Shown piece after piece: positions 61,168-64,000 of a stretch of DNA of 64,000 nucleotides. A model generated the notes under the pieces. That model worked only from the letters and a program-made list of their open reading frames with translations. It made no database searches and was not told the DNA's origin. The position numbers and the translations under genes are program-made. The stretch is from the NCBI RefSeq assembly GCF_000419525.1, contig NZ_ATTE01000001.1:434001-498000 (forward strand). Reading direction: 5' to 3'. Every line of letters starts with the position of its first letter. Position 1 is the stretch's first letter. Origin of the DNA: Leucothrix mucor DSM 2157. Its GTDB lineage: Bacteria; Pseudomonadota; Gammaproteobacteria; Thiotrichales; Thiotrichaceae.

Positions 61168-61593
61168 TTATCGTTTAGCCAATGGTAAGCCGGCTGTTTC
61201 CCAGGCAACAATGCCGCCGCTCATATTATTAACATTCGCGAAACCGGCTTTAGTCAGTGTTTGACATGCGCCACCTGAACGGTTTCCAGTGCGGCAATAC
61301 ACTAGCACTGGAGAGTTTTTGTATTTTTCCAGCTCATTCAGTCGGGTGCTTAAGTTACCCAGTGGAATGTGCTTAGCGCCTTTAATCATACCATCCTGAA
61401 TTTCGCGATCTTCACGGACATCCAGAACCAATGTTTTATCATCATTCATCAGTTTAACCGCGGTATTGACGGGTACCACCTGATATTTACGTGTCATACG
61501 ACCGTATTCTGTCCAGATAATCAGCGCGAGTACCGCAAAAAAACCCAGAAACAATAAAGGGTTTGCGCGGGCAAATTCGATATATTCTTGCAT
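61168..61593 (-). CDS. yibN: Membrane-anchored rhodanese-like sulfurtransferase (YibN type)
   Basis: The protein has 141 residues. An N-terminal transmembrane helix (about residues 13-29) is followed by a single rhodanese domain with VLDVREDREIQDG, the active-site loop CRTGNRSG (Cys about 101) and GGIVAWETAGLPL. It probably handles persulfide sulfur at the membrane; its substrate is not known. It is the upstream gene of the yibN-grxC-secB-gpsA run. Confidence 0.93.
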   Translation of the reverse strand: MQEYIEFARANPLLFLGFFAVLALIIWTEYGRMTRKYQVVPVNTAVKLMNDDKTLVLDVREDREIQDGMIKGAKHIPLGNLSTRLNELEKYKNSPVLVYCRTGNRSGGACQTLTKAGFANVNNMSGGIVAWETAGLPLAKR

Positions 61594-61730
61594 TTTATAA
61601 CCATGTGATGAATTGACAGGGCGTTAAGATACCGTTTGCGCGGCGCTTGGTAAAGTCTCACGCAAAGCTTATCGTACAAAACTGTCAGAGATTTATAATT
61701 AGGTGGTAATTTTAAGAGGAATTTAGCTGG

Positions 61731-62078
61731 CTAGCGAGGCTTGCAGAACACTTCTTGCATCATTTCAATCAATTTTAAGGTGCGCGAATCAGCAACGCGA
61801 TAGAAGACTTTATTCGCTTCCTTGCGTGATCCGAGTACCCCTTTGTCGCGCAGGATGGCTAAGTGTTGAGAAATATTGCTTTGCGAGGTGCCAACCGACT
61901 CGACGATGTCTTGAACATTGACTTCATTGGTACCTAGTACGCACAAAATTTTCAGGCGTAGTGGGTGGGAAATGGCTTTCAGAGAGCGGGATGCTTGTTC
62001 AATGTCTTGTTCGCGACTAAGTAGGTCTTTGCTGTTAAAGGCGGGGGCGTTGCTGGTGCTTAAAGTTCCGCTAGTCAT
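61731..62078 (-). CDS. ArsR-family winged-helix regulator
   Basis: The protein has 115 residues. Residues about 28-105 form a winged helix-turn-helix with SHPLRLKILCVLG, the recognition helix TSQSNISQHLAIL and the wing KEANKVFYRV. It has one Cys in the HTH-adjacent helix (LKILCVLG) and one at the C-terminus (EVFCKPR), but no classic CxC metal site, so the metal or redox signal is unknown. The adjacent rhodanese and glutaredoxin make a sulfur or redox signal conceivable. Confidence 0.88.
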   Translation of the reverse strand: MTSGTLSTSNAPAFNSKDLLSREQDIEQASRSLKAISHPLRLKILCVLGTNEVNVQDIVESVGTSQSNISQHLAILRDKGVLGSRKEANKVFYRVADSRTLKLIEMMQEVFCKPR

Positions 62079-62226
62079 GTGTGATTACTCTGCTCATTGT
62101 CAGGGTGTTTAGTTAATTAGTATAAGCTGATACTTTAATGTAGTTTATATGTAAAGTCACTTGAATATCAAACAGCTAAAGTTATAAGCTAAAGCGATTA
62201 GAAAAATTATTTTTCAGGTAACTGCT

Positions 62227-63483
62227 TTGATCTATCGTCTATTTATCCTCAGCGCGCTGTGCTGCGGACTCAGTTTGTCGTCTGCTTATGCAGAAACCCA
62301 GCAACAAAAAATCAAGAATGAAATTTCAAAGGCGAGTAGCAGTTTAAATAAAGCTAAAGCTTATTCCTCCTCGTTACAGAAAGAATTGAGTAAGAACCAA
62401 GCTGAAATCAATCGTCTGTCACGCAAAGAGTATGAAACTGAGCAAAGCATTTCACGCATTACTCAGCAGCTGATCGAGTCGAATAAGAAAAAACAGGATT
62501 TGTCAGTACGCATCAAAGATGAAAAAGAGGCTTTGGCTAAGCAGCTGTTAGCGATGTACAGCTCGGGCGAAGAATCTCATTTACGCCTGTTACTTAAAGA
62601 AGATGACCCTTCAGACATCAGCCGCACCACTAAATACTTTGAATACCTTAATCGCAGTCGGGTTAAGCGGATTGAAAGAGTGCGAAAAACACTGAAAGAA
62701 GCCGAAGCGCTAGAAGCCTCGATTACTAAGGATCGTCAAGATTTGAAGCAGCTGCAGACAAGTTTAGCGCAGGATAAAAAGCAGTTAAGTGCTGAGCTGA
62801 GAAAAAATGAGGTGGCACTGGGGCGTGCTAAATCAGAAGTCGTTGATAAAAGTAAGGACTTGGCAAACCTGAAAAAGCAGGAAGCAGCACTGCAAGCAGT
62901 ATTTGAAAAATTGGTTAGAGAGCAGCAAGCTAAGGCTCGTAAGGAAGAGGCGCGAATAGCTGCAAATAAGGCAGCCGCAGCGGCTAAGAGTCAGGCTTCA
63001 AGCTCAGCAGCTCAGCCTAGGCAAACGGTTGCCGCAAAGCCAGCTCCCAAACCTGCACCACCGGTGGCTGATTTGAAATTTGTTGCCAATCGACCCTTTT
63101 CTTCCCTGCGGGGACGCTTGCCTTGGCCGGTGCAGGGTACTTTGTATAAAAAGTACGGTAGTAAGCGAAACGACAAGCAAACTTGGAAAGGGGTGTTGAT
63201 TAAAGCACCGGGCGGACAGCGAGTACACGCTGTTGCACGCGGGAAAGTGGAATACGCTGGCCCGCTTCGGGGTTATGGCTATGTGGTTATTTTGCAGCAC
63301 GATAATAGTTACCGTACTCTCTACGCTTATAATCGTGCGGTGTATCGCAAAACCGGCGATATTGTTAAGGGCGGGGATGTGATTGGCGCAGTGGGGAATT
63401 CCGGAGAGCATAGCGAAAATGCTTTGTACTTTGAAATCCGCAAAGGGGCAACGACTAAAAACCCTTCCAGATGGTGTAAATAA
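62227..63483 (+). CDS. envC: EnvC-like murein hydrolase activator
   Basis: The protein has 418 residues with a TTG start followed by a signal peptide (LFILSALCCGLSLSSAYA). Residues about 25-245 are a long coiled coil, followed by an Ala/Pro-rich linker and a C-terminal LytM-like domain at about 305-418 (GVLIKAPGGQRVHAVARGKVEYAGPLRGYGYVV). The zinc ligands of active LytM peptidases are absent (Tyr-x-Tyr where His-x-His is expected), as in EnvC, which activates amidases rather than cutting peptidoglycan. gpmM, usually next to envC, is missing. Confidence 0.9.
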   Translation: MIYRLFILSALCCGLSLSSAYAETQQQKIKNEISKASSSLNKAKAYSSSLQKELSKNQAEINRLSRKEYETEQSISRITQQLIESNKKKQDLSVRIKDEKEALAKQLLAMYSSGEESHLRLLLKEDDPSDISRTTKYFEYLNRSRVKRIERVRKTLKEAEALEASITKDRQDLKQLQTSLAQDKKQLSAELRKNEVALGRAKSEVVDKSKDLANLKKQEAALQAVFEKLVREQQAKARKEEARIAANKAAAAAKSQASSSAAQPRQTVAAKPAPKPAPPVADLKFVANRPFSSLRGRLPWPVQGTLYKKYGSKRNDKQTWKGVLIKAPGGQRVHAVARGKVEYAGPLRGYGYVVILQHDNSYRTLYAYNRAVYRKTGDIVKGGDVIGAVGNSGEHSENALYFEIRKGATTKNPSRWCK

Positions 63484-63661
63484 AACCTTATGTGTCGCAA
63501 AGTTATTTTTGTTAGGAATTTTTCCGTGCTTTTCTGAATAAACGAAGTGCAAAGTTCCAGCTAAATGCTTAAACTCGGTGAGTCGCAACGAGCTTGACAA
63601 TAATAACGAGCGAGATTCAAACATCCATCATGCATTAGCGGATGTTTCCACTGGAGAATAT

Positions 63662-64000
63662 ATGCAATTCAAGATCAATAAAAAACTAACTACAGGCCTG
63701 CTAATTGGCGCAGTAGTTGGCGGGGTAAGTACAGCTAGTTTGAACGTATTCGCGTTCAAAGATAACTCCACAGCAGTTCCTCTTGAGCAGTTAAGAAAAT
63801 TTACTGAAGTATTCATGCGGATTAAGCGTGACTACGTCGAAGAAGTCGATGACAAGAAGCTGATGAGTGATGCAATCAGCGGTATGTTAACCGGACTTGA
63901 TCCTCATTCCGCCTACCTTGATGAAGATGCATTCACTGAATTGCAGGTTGGAACCTCCGGTGAGTTTGGTGGCTTAGGTATCGAAGTGGGAATGGAAAAT
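63662..64000 (+). CDS. C-terminal processing peptidase, S41 family (3' end outside window)
   Basis: The first 113 codons are present from the ATG at 63662, with GGAG 5 bases upstream. An N-terminal hydrophobic segment (TTGLLIGAVVGGVSTASLNV) is a signal or anchor. It is followed by the CtpA-type MRIKRDYVEEVDDKKLMSDAI and GMLTGLDPHSAYLDEDAF, leading into a PDZ start (GEFGGLGIEVGMEN). The catalytic Ser/Lys region lies beyond the window. It is likely a periplasmic protease; its position after envC is common in gammaproteobacteria. Confidence 0.92.
   Translation, partial: MQFKINKKLTTGLLIGAVVGGVSTASLNVFAFKDNSTAVPLEQLRKFTEVFMRIKRDYVEEVDDKKLMSDAISGMLTGLDPHSAYLDEDAFTELQVGTSGEFGGLGIEVGMEN

Overview
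The window is a gammaproteobacterial chromosome segment. The evidence is a complete dcw (division and cell wall) cluster in the gammaproteobacterial order, the secB-gpsA-grxC-rhodanese-envC neighbourhood, a ZipA/SMC pair, a large single-chain PurL and a type A RNase P RNA. Base composition is moderate except for one AT-rich glycosyltransferase gene. Fused Sat-CysC and CysN-CysC enzymes beside surface polysaccharide genes would fit a marine or Thiotrichales-like organism, but that placement is tentative.

Layout. 1-4104: 3' part of a very large Gly/Asn-rich repetitive surface protein. 4186-19430 (all minus strand): a surface polysaccharide locus. In transcription order it holds a small lipoprotein, KpsM, a KpsT homologue, KpsE and KpsD for ABC-type capsule export, then three large modular glycosyltransferases and two sulfotransferase-like proteins. 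Two of the glycosyltransferases share a 2.7 kb direct repeat, and one of them is frameshifted. 19687-24383: tkt, pgk and pyk. 24483-29094 (minus): a fused ATP sulfurylase/APS kinase plus CysNC and CysD, so two separate routes to PAPS, the donor that the sulfotransferases would need. 29771-32454: argA, yraN and rsmI. About 32485-32830: rnpB. 33034-49931: mraZ promoter and operator, then mraZ-rsmH-ftsL-ftsI-murE-murF-mraY-murD-ftsW-murG-murC-ddl-ftsQ-ftsA-ftsZ in one direction with many stop/start overlaps. 50015-51416: a small membrane protein, a small conserved protein and zipA. 51450-59006: smc and purL, divergent. 59064-62078 (minus): a small membrane protein, gpsA, secB, grxC, a membrane-anchored rhodanese and an ArsR-type regulator. 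62227-64000: an EnvC-like factor and the start of a C-terminal processing protease.

How it fits together. Capsule export, glycan polymerisation and modification genes, sulfotransferases and duplicated PAPS synthesis suggest that the cell makes a sulfated surface glycan. The most unusual observation is that the capsule ABC ATPase (KpsT homologue) is a full-length, uninterrupted protein that has lost the key residues of Walker A, the signature motif, Walker B and the H-loop. It looks like a pseudo-ATPase sitting in an otherwise normal KpsM/E/D export operon. A second point is the 2.7 kb repeat joined to different N-terminal modules, which suggests domain shuffling. One repeat copy carries a dense patch of single-base insertions that may be an assembly or base-calling artefact.
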